Source of the DNA: VAZQ01 sp963725065 | GTDB lineage: Bacteria > Pseudomonadota > Alphaproteobacteria > Rhizobiales > Xanthobacteraceae | Reading direction: 5' to 3' | Length of the DNA stretch: 64,000 bases | Assembly: GCA_963725065.1 (NCBI GenBank) | Contig: CAVRXD010000002.1 | Location: forward strand, 62,001 to 126,000 | In this document: in pieces, positions 8,355-16,223 of the stretch | Numbering within the stretch: position 1 is the first letter of the stretch | How the letters are laid out: each line of letters opens with the position of its first letter | Program-made: the position numbers and the translations under genes | Notes under the pieces: generated by a model | The model's database searches: none | Seen by the model: the letters and a program-made list of their open reading frames with translations, nothing else | Told to the model about the DNA's origin: nothing

Positions 8355-9320
8355 ATGGTGGGCGCCCTTCGAGCTGTCGCATGTCTCGCAGCGCTTGTGC
8401 TCGCAAGCGCAAGTCACGCTCAAACCTATCCCAGCGGAAACGTCCGCATCGTCGTGCCCTATCCGCCGGGCGGTCCGACCGACATCATCGCGCGCCTCTG
8501 CGCGCAAAAACTTTCCGAAGCGCTCGGCCACCAGTTCTATGTCGAGAACGTCAGCGGAGCGAGCGGCGCGCGTGGCGCGGCGATGGTCGCCGCCGCTCCG
8601 GCGGATGGGCAGACCTTGCTGTTCGTAACGAATGATCTCGCGGTCACGTCAACGATCTCATCCAAGCTGCAGTACGACCCGATCAAGAGCTTTGCGCCGG
8701 TCGGCCTGGTCTCGTCGTCGCCATCGGTGGTCCTGGTCCATCCTTCGGTCCCGGCGAAAACCTTGCAGGAGCTCATCCAGCTCGCGCGCGCCGACCCCGC
8801 AAAGTACAGCTTCGCATCCATGAGCCTCGGCCAGAATCTCCTCACCAGCGAGAAGCTCTTCCGGCTCGGGCTGAACCTGCCGATCGTCCGGGTGCCCTTT
8901 CCCGGCGCGGCTCCCATCCTCGCCTCGACCGTCGCCGGCCATACCCTCGTGGCCTATATCGGGCTGCCTCCGGCGGCGCCGCACATCAAGGAGGGGGCGG
9001 TCCGCGCACTGGCGGTGACCAGCCCAAAGCGATCTCCGATCGTCCCCGACGTTCCGACCATGGCCGAAAGCGGTCTCGACGACCAGGAGACCGAATTGAT
9101 CATCGGTCTGGTCGCGCCGGCGGGGACCCCGAAAGCCGTGGTCGATGTCCTCTCCCGACAGTTGGCGCGGATCGTCCTGCTGCCTGACATCCAGCAACGG
9201 CTGGCGGCGCTCGGCTTCGCGGCGGTGGGGAGCACGCCGGACGAGTTCGCCGCCCAGATCAAGGCCGACATCGAAAAGTGGAGCAAAGTCGTGCGGGATG
9301 CGGGCATCAAGATCGAGTGA
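8355..9320 (+). CDS. Bug-family periplasmic solute-binding protein
   Basis: A second Bug/TctC-type receptor in this window, 321 residues, with a signal peptide (MVGALRAVACLAALVLASA..., cleavage after SHAQ). It shows the family landmarks TYPSGNVRIVVPYPPGGPTD, APADGQTLLF, APAGTPKAVVD and STPDEFAAQIK. A strong ribosome site GGGGGAGGAC precedes the ATG. Like the receptor at 1103, no TctAB membrane genes are adjacent. It is divergent from the acyl-CoA dehydrogenase gene, which could point to a shared organic-acid or acyl substrate; this is inference. Confidence 0.9.
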   Translation: MVGALRAVACLAALVLASASHAQTYPSGNVRIVVPYPPGGPTDIIARLCAQKLSEALGHQFYVENVSGASGARGAAMVAAAPADGQTLLFVTNDLAVTSTISSKLQYDPIKSFAPVGLVSSSPSVVLVHPSVPAKTLQELIQLARADPAKYSFASMSLGQNLLTSEKLFRLGLNLPIVRVPFPGAAPILASTVAGHTLVAYIGLPPAAPHIKEGAVRALAVTSPKRSPIVPDVPTMAESGLDDQETELIIGLVAPAGTPKAVVDVLSRQLARIVLLPDIQQRLAALGFAAVGSTPDEFAAQIKADIEKWSKVVRDAGIKIE

Positions 9321-9457
9321 CCGCGCCGCCGGTCCGATGGAACCGGCGGGGCGTCCGGCCGGCCTGCCGCCCGCGCAGAAACATCCACAGCCGCGTTCGA
9401 TCCGCCGCCTTGCGGTGCTTGCGGGAAGGCGCCGCCAAGCCTATAGAACCGGCTTTA

Positions 9458-10411
9458 ATGAACATCGCCCAAAAGTCCACATTCGTCCTCAACCAGCGCC
9501 ACCTGTTGGGGATCGAAGGGCTTTCGCCCGCGGAGATTTCGGGCCTGCTCGATCTGGCCGAAGAGTTCGTCGCGCTCAATCGCCAGATCGAGAAGAAGCA
9601 GAGCTCGTTGCGCGGCCGCACGCTGATCAATCTGTTCTTCGAAGTCTCGACCCGCACCCAGGCCTCGTTCGAACTCGCCGGCAAGCGGCTCGGCGCCGAC
9701 GTCATGAACATGTCGGTCGGTTCGTCCTCCATGCGCAAGGGCGAAACGCTGATCGACACCGCGATCACTCTCAACGCCATGCGCCCGGACATCATCGTGG
9801 TCCGCCACCACGCCTCGGGCGCGGTCGAACTGCTGGCGCGCAAGGTCGATTGCTCCGTGATCAATGCCGGCGACGGCTCGCATGAGCATCCAACCCAGGC
9901 GCTGCTCGACGCGCTCACCATCCGCCGCAACAAGGGCCGCATCGAGCGGCTGACCGTGGCCATCTGCGGCGATATTCTGCATTCGCGGGTCGCGCGCTCG
10001 AACATCATCCTGCTCAATGCGCTTGGCGCGCGGGTGCGCGTGGTCGCGCCTTCGACGCTGCTGCCGGTCGGCATCGAGCGGTTCGGCGTCGAAGTGACGC
10101 GCGACATGCGCGAGGGCCTGCGCGACGCCGATATCGTGATGATGCTGCGCCTGCAGCGCGAGCGGATGAACGGCTCGTTCGTGCCCTCGACGCAGGAGTA
10201 CTTCCACTATTTCGGGCTCGACCAGAAGAAGCTGGCCTACGCCAAACCGGACGCGCTGGTCATGCATCCGGGCCCGATGAACCGCGGCGTCGAGATCGAC
10301 ACCGCCGTTGCCGACGGCGCCCAGTCGCTGATCCGCGAGCAGGTCGAGATGGGCGTCGCGGTGCGCATGGCCGTGCTCGAAGCAATGTCGCGGACGCTGC
10401 CGAATGCCTGA
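9458..10411 (+). CDS. pyrB: Aspartate carbamoyltransferase catalytic subunit
   Basis: A 317-residue catalytic chain that joins carbamoyl phosphate and aspartate, the first committed step of pyrimidine synthesis. The carbamoyl-phosphate loop is FFEVSTRTQASFELAGKRLG, with the usual fifth Arg replaced by Gln as in relatives. The lysine loop is SVGSSSMRKGET, and HPGPMNRGVEI closes the aspartate site. I chose ATG 9458 (MNIAQKSTFVLNQRHLLGIEG) because the in-frame region upstream is Arg-rich and non-conserved. No pyrI regulatory chain is present. The next gene, 30 bases on, encodes an inactive-looking dihydroorotase, as in the Pseudomonas PyrB/PyrC' pair. Confidence 0.97.
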   Translation: MNIAQKSTFVLNQRHLLGIEGLSPAEISGLLDLAEEFVALNRQIEKKQSSLRGRTLINLFFEVSTRTQASFELAGKRLGADVMNMSVGSSSMRKGETLIDTAITLNAMRPDIIVVRHHASGAVELLARKVDCSVINAGDGSHEHPTQALLDALTIRRNKGRIERLTVAICGDILHSRVARSNIILLNALGARVRVVAPSTLLPVGIERFGVEVTRDMREGLRDADIVMMLRLQRERMNGSFVPSTQEYFHYFGLDQKKLAYAKPDALVMHPGPMNRGVEIDTAVADGAQSLIREQVEMGVAVRMAVLEAMSRTLPNA

Positions 10412-10441
10412 GGTCCGCGCCCGGCGCAAAGGCGATCGCCC

Positions 10442-11746
10442 ATGATGGTCACCGAGCGCCGGCCGATCCTGCTTGCCAACGGGCGCATCCTCGATCCGTC
10501 GCGCGATCTCGACATCCACGGCGATCTCCTGCTCGCCGACGGCGTGATCCGCGAGGCCAAGCGCGGCATCGGCGCCGCCGGCGTGCCCGAGGGTACCGAG
10601 GTCATCGATTGCAAGGGCAAGGTGGTGGTGCCCGGGCTCATCGACATGCGCGCCTTCGTCGGCGAGCCGGGCGCGGAATATCGCGAAACCATCGCCTCGG
10701 CGAGCCAGGCCGCCGCCGCCGGCGGTGTCACCACCATCGTGTGCCAGCCCGACACCTCGCCTGTCATCGACGACCCCGCCATCGTCGACTTCGTCCTGCG
10801 CCGCGCGCGCGACACATCGATCGTGCACGTCCAGCCGATGGCGGCGCTCACCAAGGGACTGCGCGGCGACGAGATGTCCGAGATCGGCCTGCTCAAGGCG
10901 GCGGGCGCGATTGCGTTCACCCAAGGCGCCAAGAGCGTGACCAACGCGCAGGTGATGCGGCGCGCGCTCACCTATGCGCGCGACTTCGACGCTCTCATCG
11001 TCCATCACACCGAAGACCCCGACATCGTCGGCGAGGGCGTGATGAACGAGGGCGAATTTGCCGCGCGGCTCGGGCTCGTGGGGGTGCCGACGGCCGCCGA
11101 AACCATCATGCTCGAGCGCGACATGCGCCTCGTTGCTTTGACCGAGAGCCGCTATCACGCTGCCTCCCTCACCTGCGCCGAAGCGCTCGAGGTCCTGCGC
11201 CGCGCCAAGGAGCAAGGGCTCCAGGTCACGGCGTCAGCCTCCATCAATCATCTCACCTTGAACGAGATCGACGTCGGTCCTTACCGCACGTTCCTCAAGG
11301 TCAGCCCGCCGCTGCGGGCGGAAGGCGACCGTACCGCGCTGGTCGCGGCGCTCGCGTCCGGCCTCATCGACGTGGTGATGTCCGACCACAACCCGCAGGA
11401 CGTCGAAGGCAAGCGCCTGCCGTTCGCCGAAGCGAGCGCGGGCGCGATCGGGCTCGAGACCATGCTCACGGCGGGCCTACGCCTCGTCCACAGCGCCGAG
11501 CTGCCGCTCATGACCCTGATCAAGGCCATGTCGAGCCGGCCCGCGGAGATCCTGGGCCTCGCGGGCGGAACGCTGCGGCAGGGAAGCCCGGCCGATGTCA
11601 TCGTGATCGACCTCGACTCGCCGTGGGTGCTGGATCCCGCCGAGCTCAAGTCGAAATGCAAGAACACGCCGTTCGACGAGGCGAGGCTCGAGGGTCGCGT
11701 GGTGCGCACCATCGTGGCCGGCCGCACCGTGTACGAATACGTCTGA
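10442..11746 (+). CDS. pyrC: Dihydroorotase-like protein lacking metal ligands (PyrC'-type)
   Basis: A 434-residue amidohydrolase-fold protein aligned along its length with type I dihydroorotase. The family metal motif D-L-H-V-H-L-R-E-P-G is here D-M-R-A-F-V-G-E-P-G (residues 68-77), so both His ligands and the substrate Arg are gone. The bridging-Asp region reads AFTQGAKSV instead of FSDDG, and the second His of the later HVS-type motif is replaced (RYHAASLTC). The His in IVHHTED and the Asp in VVMSDHNPQD remain. This matches the non-catalytic PyrC' that supports ATCase assembly in Pseudomonas. A working dihydroorotase must then lie elsewhere in the genome. It is probably co-transcribed with pyrB. 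Confidence 0.88.
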   Translation: MMVTERRPILLANGRILDPSRDLDIHGDLLLADGVIREAKRGIGAAGVPEGTEVIDCKGKVVVPGLIDMRAFVGEPGAEYRETIASASQAAAAGGVTTIVCQPDTSPVIDDPAIVDFVLRRARDTSIVHVQPMAALTKGLRGDEMSEIGLLKAAGAIAFTQGAKSVTNAQVMRRALTYARDFDALIVHHTEDPDIVGEGVMNEGEFAARLGLVGVPTAAETIMLERDMRLVALTESRYHAASLTCAEALEVLRRAKEQGLQVTASASINHLTLNEIDVGPYRTFLKVSPPLRAEGDRTALVAALASGLIDVVMSDHNPQDVEGKRLPFAEASAGAIGLETMLTAGLRLVHSAELPLMTLIKAMSSRPAEILGLAGGTLRQGSPADVIVIDLDSPWVLDPAELKSKCKNTPFDEARLEGRVVRTIVAGRTVYEYV

Positions 11747-12166
11747 GCGCCCCCGCCCGCGCGTGCGATCGGTCAAACGCTGTTAAATACAGGCAAATAC
11801 AGAACGTCGTCCGGTCGACGAGGCTGGGCCGTGACGTGGACCGCAGTGCCGCTCTGCCCATTGTTGCATTTCCGCAACGTGGGTTCGTTTCACCAAAATT
11901 GCTGACCACCTGGTGGCGGACGAAAATCCCGCAACAAAAAACCCGGCGCGGTGTCCCGCCCGGGCATGTCGCATACACCTAAATTGTACATTTCTTGTAC
12001 GAGATTCGGTAACGCGAGCCAAGCAATTTCTGGCGTCCAGGCACCTCCCAACGCGGGTACTGCGGCCTCAACCGACCGGCACACACGCGCACTGTTCGTG
12101 CGTCGCGCCGCGCATCGACGGAGCTGTTATGATGCGTACGGGCGCCGCAAGGCGTGGGGGAAACGC
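11747..12166. other. Intergenic region between pyrC' and plsY
   Basis: About 420 bases with patches lower in GC than the flanking genes (for example around 11780-11810 and 11980-12010). No convincing open frame is present. It probably carries a promoter for plsY; I see no clear terminator. Confidence 0.45.
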
Positions 12167-12814
12167 ATGCTGCAGTCTTTCAGTCCGTCGCTGCTGCCGG
12201 CCTATGCCGCGGCGTTGGTGTTCGGCTATCTCTGCGGCTCGGTTCCGTTCGGCCTGATCATCACGCGGCTCGCCGGCACGCGCGACATCCGCTCCATCGG
12301 CTCCGGCAATATCGGCGCAACCAATGTCCTGCGCACCGGGCGCAAGGGACTTGCGGCGGCGACGCTCGTGGGCGATGCGCTCAAGGGCACCTTCGCCGTG
12401 CTCGCCATCTATTTTTACTATGGACCCGAGTATCGCTACTTCGCCCACGACCTCGCGATCCCCGCCGCGTTCGGCGCCTTCCTCGGTCATCTCTTCCCGG
12501 TCTGGCTCGGCTTCAAGGGCGGCAAGGGCGTCGCCACCTATATCGGCCTCCTGCTGGCGCTGGCATGGCCGGTTGCGATCGCTTTCTGCCTGGTCTGGCT
12601 CGCGGTCGCGGCGGCCACCCGCTACTCCTCGCTCGCCGCGCTCGTCGCCAGCGCTGCGACGCCGTTCGCGCTATGGCTGCTCGGCTACTGGCCGGAGCCG
12701 GCGCTGTTCGCGCTGCTGACGGCGCTGTTGTGGATCATGCACCGCGCCAACATCGCCCGGTTGGTGAACGGCACCGAGGGCAAGATCGGTAAGACCACGG
12801 CATCGGAGACGTGA
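12167..12814 (+). CDS. plsY: Acyl-phosphate:glycerol-3-phosphate acyltransferase
   Basis: A 215-residue polytopic inner-membrane enzyme that transfers an acyl group from acyl phosphate to glycerol-3-phosphate, the first acylation of phospholipid synthesis. The three conserved PlsY motifs are visible: YLCGSVPFGLIITRL, IGSGNIGATNVLRTG and the phosphate loop GHLFPVWLGFKGGKGVAT. Several hydrophobic helices separate them. ATG 12167 follows GGGGGAAACGC; the in-frame region upstream has no family similarity. The gene is part of a pyrB-pyrC'-plsY-dprA row that I recall as common in Hyphomicrobiales. Confidence 0.95.
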   Translation: MLQSFSPSLLPAYAAALVFGYLCGSVPFGLIITRLAGTRDIRSIGSGNIGATNVLRTGRKGLAAATLVGDALKGTFAVLAIYFYYGPEYRYFAHDLAIPAAFGAFLGHLFPVWLGFKGGKGVATYIGLLLALAWPVAIAFCLVWLAVAAATRYSSLAALVASAATPFALWLLGYWPEPALFALLTALLWIMHRANIARLVNGTEGKIGKTTASET

Positions 12815-13028
12815 GCCAAGCGCGACGCATATCATCAGCGCGAACGTTGCGCCGGAAGCAACCATATTTAACGACACGGACAGAACCGCCGTTGCCCTAC
12901 GCGGCAACGATGCGGCGTCGGTCAACTGCGTCGAGGAAAAGGAAATGGCCTAGGTGGTCGTCACGCGCTCGAGCAGCAAGGAGACTGACCGCTTCGTGAC
13001 GGCGTTCTCGACAGGTTCTGAAAGCTTG

Positions 13029-13292
13029 TCATCGCGGCTCGTCTTCGAGCGCGTAGGCGGCCGTCAGGGGAGCGAGCGCTTCGCGCAACTCCCCGCTGAG
13101 CAGCGGCGTCGGCTGCGGAATGATGTCGGCGACTTTCCAGTTCGGTCCCGCGCCCTTTGGATTCAATCGCCGGATCATCACGCGCTGGATGTCCTTGCCA
13201 CCCCGGGTCCGCTTCGCGACCGACAGGCATTCTGCCTCGAGCCAGGCCCTGCTCCGGGCCTGCATCGATTCCGCTTTCATGTGCTGTGCCAT
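13029..13292 (-). CDS. Small conserved hypothetical protein
   Basis: An 87-residue soluble protein starting MAQHMKAESMQARSRAWLEA and containing RRLNPKGAGPNWKVADIIP. It has no signal peptide or membrane segment. Very similar short proteins of unknown function are frequent in Bradyrhizobium-like genomes, where the block R-x-L-N-P-x-G-x-G-P-N-W is the recognisable part. The start was chosen at the first Met of the conserved part; an in-frame Met seven codons or more upstream is possible. It lies on the opposite strand between plsY and dprA. Confidence 0.7.
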   Translation of the reverse strand: MAQHMKAESMQARSRAWLEAECLSVAKRTRGGKDIQRVMIRRLNPKGAGPNWKVADIIPQPTPLLSGELREALAPLTAAYALEDEPR

Positions 13293-13493
13293 TGCTTCCG
13301 TTTCCTCGCTTTCACTGTGCCCACGCATCCAATATGAGATGAAATCTCTCTTCCGCAACCCCTGCTTGTACAGCGGGCCGGCAGGGGCCCGTCGATGAGC
13401 CGCCGGTGTCCGCCCGCAGGCAGTGCGGGGCATTGACTTCTGTACATTGTTTGTTCTCATAGGCAGGTTACCGAACACCGTCGGACCAGACCC

Positions 13494-14642
13494 GTGCACA
13501 GATCGATCGAGGGAGTCCATCTCAGCGACGACCAGCGGCTGGATTGGCTTCGTCTCATCCGCAGCGACAATGTCGGTCCCCGCACCTTCCGCGCGCTGGT
13601 CAACCATTACGGCGGTGCCCACCGGGCGCTCGCCGCCCTGCCCGACCTGGCCCGTCGTGGCGGCGCCAGCGGTCCGGCCCGCGTCTGCTCCCGGCAGGAG
13701 GCCGAGCGCGAGCTCACGGCGGCAAGATCGCTCGGAGTGGCGCTGGTGGCGCTGGGTGAGTCGGACTACCCGCGCCGGCTGATGATGATCGACGACGCCC
13801 CGCCGCTCCTCGCCGTGCGCGGCAGCCCTGCGGTCTTCGGCCTGCCGATTGTCGCCATCGTCGGCGCGCGCAATGCATCGGCGGCGGGCATCCGTTTCGC
13901 CGAGCGGCTGGCACGCGATCTCGGTGCGGCAGGTTTCGCCGTTGCCTCAGGGCTTGCGCGCGGCGTCGACGCGGCCGCCCATCGCGGGAGCCTCGCGAGC
14001 GGAACGATCGCGGTGCTCGCCGGCGGCCAGGATCACATCTACCCGCGCGAGCATGCCGATCTTGCCGACGCCGTCGCGGCCGAAGGCGCCCTGATTTCCG
14101 AGATGCCGCTCGGCTGGGAGCCGCGCGCCCGTGATTTCCCCCGCCGCAACCGGCTCATCTCGGGACTTGCGGTCGGCATCGTGGTGGTGGAAGCCGCCAG
14201 GCGATCGGGCTCGTTGATCACGGCGCGCTTCGCGCTCGAACAGGGCCGCGAGGTGTTCGCCGTGCCCGGCTCCCCGCTCGATCCGCGCGCCGAAGGCACC
14301 AACGACTTGCTCAAGCAAGGCGCGACCCTGGTCACGGAAGCTGCCGACGTGATCGCCGTCGTCCGCCCGATCCTGGGCGAGCCGGTGGAAGCGGCGGTTG
14401 CGGAGCCCGACGCGCCGCCTCTGCCGGCGGTCGAACCTGGCGGCGGCGAACGCGCGCGCATCGTCGAATTGCTCGGGCCGACGCCGGTGCCGATCGATGA
14501 TCTCATTCGCTTGTCCGGCAGCTCACCGGCCGCTGTGCACGTGGTTCTGCTCGAGCTCGAACTGGCGGGACGGCTCGAGCGCCACGGCGGAGCGCTGGTG
14601 TCGCTGGCGGTGCATCCAGCCGGACGCCCGCTCCTGTCGTGA
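13494..14642 (+). CDS. dprA: DNA-processing protein DprA
   Basis: A 382-residue DprA/Smf protein, which binds incoming single-stranded DNA and loads RecA during natural transformation. An N-terminal helical (SAM-like) part (LDWLRLIRSDNVGPRTFRAL) leads into the Rossmann-like core with VAIVGARNASAAG, ASGLARGVDAAAHRG, GQDHIYPREH, PRRNRLISGL and ARRSGSLITARFALEQGREV. A C-terminal winged-helix domain ends HPAGRPLLS. The start is GTG 13494; no in-frame ATG lies near the conserved start. A degenerate copy of its last 24 codons occurs at 15760-15828. topA, which I expect next to it, is displaced by about 4.7 kb. Confidence 0.95.
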   Translation: MHRSIEGVHLSDDQRLDWLRLIRSDNVGPRTFRALVNHYGGAHRALAALPDLARRGGASGPARVCSRQEAERELTAARSLGVALVALGESDYPRRLMMIDDAPPLLAVRGSPAVFGLPIVAIVGARNASAAGIRFAERLARDLGAAGFAVASGLARGVDAAAHRGSLASGTIAVLAGGQDHIYPREHADLADAVAAEGALISEMPLGWEPRARDFPRRNRLISGLAVGIVVVEAARRSGSLITARFALEQGREVFAVPGSPLDPRAEGTNDLLKQGATLVTEAADVIAVVRPILGEPVEAAVAEPDAPPLPAVEPGGGERARIVELLGPTPVPIDDLIRLSGSSPAAVHVVLLELELAGRLERHGGALVSLAVHPAGRPLLS

Positions 14643-14765
14643 TCGCCGACGGAAGCACTTGATAGCTAGCCGCCTCCTGCCCATCGACATTCGTGTGATG
14701 GCCAGCACATCCAGTTTCCAGGGCCGCATCTAGCCTCTCCCTTACAAGTCAAAGGAGGATGCGAC

Positions 14766-14849
14766 ATGGTTGCGGACTGGATTGTGATTTATGCGGTGTT
14801 GTTCGTCCTGGCCGCGGCGGTCGTAGGGCGTGTCCCTGCAGAGACCTGA
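14766..14849 (+). CDS. Possible 27-residue membrane peptide
   Basis: A very short frame encoding MVADWIVIYAVLFVLAAAVV followed by GRVPAET. AAGGAGG (14752-14758) lies seven bases before the ATG, the best ribosome site in this area. The peptide is one hydrophobic helix with a short polar tail, like many bacterial single-helix small proteins. No homologue is recognised, and a chance frame cannot be excluded. Confidence 0.35.
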   Translation: MVADWIVIYAVLFVLAAAVVGRVPAET

Positions 14850-15097
14850 GTCCACCTGCGCTGGCCGAAGGCGAAGATCGCCCTGCGACGGGTTGTACGT
14901 GTCGTCCACAAACGCTGAGCCTGACCATCACTGCTGGCGTCGCTCGTTTATCGGACCCCCGAAAGACTGTTGTCGTCCTGACCGCGACCGCGGCGCCCGG
15001 TTGAACGTCCGGGTATATTCAGATTGGCCTGGGCGGCAGCCGACAATCGGCAGCAATTGGCATGGACAATCGGGCGACCGGAGGAAAAGCAGCACCA

Positions 15098-15562
15098 ATG
15101 GCCATCATCAGCGACGATCTCGTCACGGACCTCCGATCCTTGCGCGCCACTGAGCTTGAACGTACCGTTCACGACGCGATCAAGGTCGGCATCGATGACG
15201 CTCTTACGAAGAATATCGCGCCGGTGATGGTGGGCTACGAGGCCATGGCGCAGGGACTGGCGATCTTGACGGGGGCCGATCTCGATCAATCAAGGGACGC
15301 GCTGCTGAATGTGATCAAGGACCTTGGTGCACAGCTGTCCGCAATTCAGACCGTTACGCCCCCCGCGCATGATTGTCGATTTCGCACTCCCCATCGGATC
15401 GGGCCTTTCGAGCCCAGTGAGACACGCCTGTTCATTCTGGCGATTTGGCTATCTCACATCGGGCGAGACTGTTGCCGAGCTGGCAGTGATCCAAAGTGCA
15501 GGCGGTATCAGCCGCGGCGGAGTAAGGGGTTGCTATGGCGAACCAGTGCATTTGCGCGGTAG
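15098..15562 (+). CDS. Hypothetical protein, C-terminal part doubtful
   Basis: The first 85 or so residues (MAIISDDLVTDLRSLRATEL... to LSAIQTVTPP) look like a real small helical protein with good codon use, possibly a short chaperone-like or regulatory protein. After the run of six C at 15359-15364 the frame becomes Arg/Cys-rich (CRFRTPHRIG) and non-protein-like. One extra C there would end the protein at once with TPPRA and a stop, giving about 92 residues. GGAGG at 15080-15084 is somewhat distant from the chosen ATG; ATG 15062 is an alternative. The last 28 bases overlap the start of the Cys-rich gene at 15535. Confidence 0.45.
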   Translation: MAIISDDLVTDLRSLRATELERTVHDAIKVGIDDALTKNIAPVMVGYEAMAQGLAILTGADLDQSRDALLNVIKDLGAQLSAIQTVTPPAHDCRFRTPHRIGPFEPSETRLFILAIWLSHIGRDCCRAGSDPKCRRYQPRRSKGLLWRTSAFAR

Positions 15563-15693
15563 GGGATCACGGCCACGAGCCGGGGAAATGCCAGAGCGAG
15601 GCGACGGAGGCTAACAACCTGTGCGCGGACTGCCACGCCAAAGCCAAGGACGCTCTTGAGACTCAAAAGGTGTTTCCTGATGAATCGTTTTGA
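15535..15693 (+). CDS. 52-residue Cys/His-rich small protein (zinc-ribbon-like)
   Basis: A compact frame encoding 52 residues with a patterned set of Cys and His: MANQCICAVGDHGHEPGKC at the N-terminus and NNLCADCHAKAKDALETQK later. The arrangement C-x-C, H-x-H-x4-C, C-x2-C-H suggests a small metal-binding knuckle, and the region HxHxPGKC...ATE...LCxxCH recalls tiny zinc-binding proteins I have seen in proteobacteria. AAGGGG lies a few bases before the ATG. It overlaps the doubtful end of the preceding gene. Function unknown; real coding is likely because of the strict Cys pattern and the acidic/Lys-rich helix after it. Confidence 0.6.
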   Translation: MANQCICAVGDHGHEPGKCQSEATEANNLCADCHAKAKDALETQKVFPDESF

Positions 15694-15759
15694 ATTGAAC
15701 GCATCGGGAGCCCTGCGGGGTAGTCACGGGGTTAGCCCGTTCGGCCCAGTGTTGCAGTG

Positions 15760-15828
15760 CGGCTCGAGCTCCACCGGGCGACAGTGTCGCTGACGGGGCA
15801 TCCGCCCGGCAGGCTGCTCCGGTCGTGA
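15760..15828 (+). pseudogene. Degenerate copy of the dprA 3' end
   Basis: Bases 15760-15828 align with the last 72 bases of dprA (14571-14642), with about three quarters of positions identical and one three-base gap. Shared runs include CGGCTCGAGC at the start, GTGTCGCTG in the middle and TCGTGA at the end. In the matching frame it reads RLELHRATVSLTGHPPGRLL, then RS and stop, against RLERHGGALVSLAVHPAGRP, then LLS and stop in DprA. Nothing of the rest of dprA is evident upstream, so it is a remnant and not a gene. It suggests that the DNA between dprA and this point arrived by insertion or duplication. Confidence 0.65.
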
Positions 15829-15840
15829 ATGCGACTGCGG

Positions 15841-15993
15841 CTACGCACGCTTTGACCGGTCGAACGTCAGGTACTTGTCGACCGGATGCCATTCGGCGCT
15901 TGGAGTCCCCAGGTCATAGAGGTCACAAAAGCGTGTGACCCAACGGTGTTCCCATCGATTTGTCCGGGCGTGCCGGCTGATCAGATGACACAT
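15841..15993 (-). CDS. Possible 50-residue Trp-rich protein
   Basis: A short frame encoding MCHLISRHARTNRWEHRWVT followed by RFCDLYDLGTPSAEWHPVD and KYLTFDRSKRA. The composition (four Trp or Cys-rich turns, an acidic stretch, a basic end) looks more protein-like than the surrounding frames, but no ribosome site precedes the ATG and no family is recognised. It sits within an otherwise empty 530-base stretch. Confidence 0.25.
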   Translation of the reverse strand: MCHLISRHARTNRWEHRWVTRFCDLYDLGTPSAEWHPVDKYLTFDRSKRA

Positions 15994-16223
15994 TATGAAC
16001 CAAACACAACCTGTTGAGAATTAGGCATTATTAGCTTGAGCCTGGGGTCGATGCCACGCCCTGGAGCATCAATTCTCGCAGGGGGAGGCGGCCGTGAAGC
16101 CGGCTGACTTCCGTCCCAATGTGTTGCCCAAATGCCACCACTCGGGGTCTGGGGCCGGGGTAGTACGGCCATCCCGAGCGCGGGGGCCGGCATCGGGGCT
16201 GTGAAACAAGGGGAGTACCGTTG

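Noticed and set aside
15611..15892. Minus-strand frame over the dprA remnant
   Set aside because: No protein-like composition and it opposes the Cys-rich small gene and the remnant.
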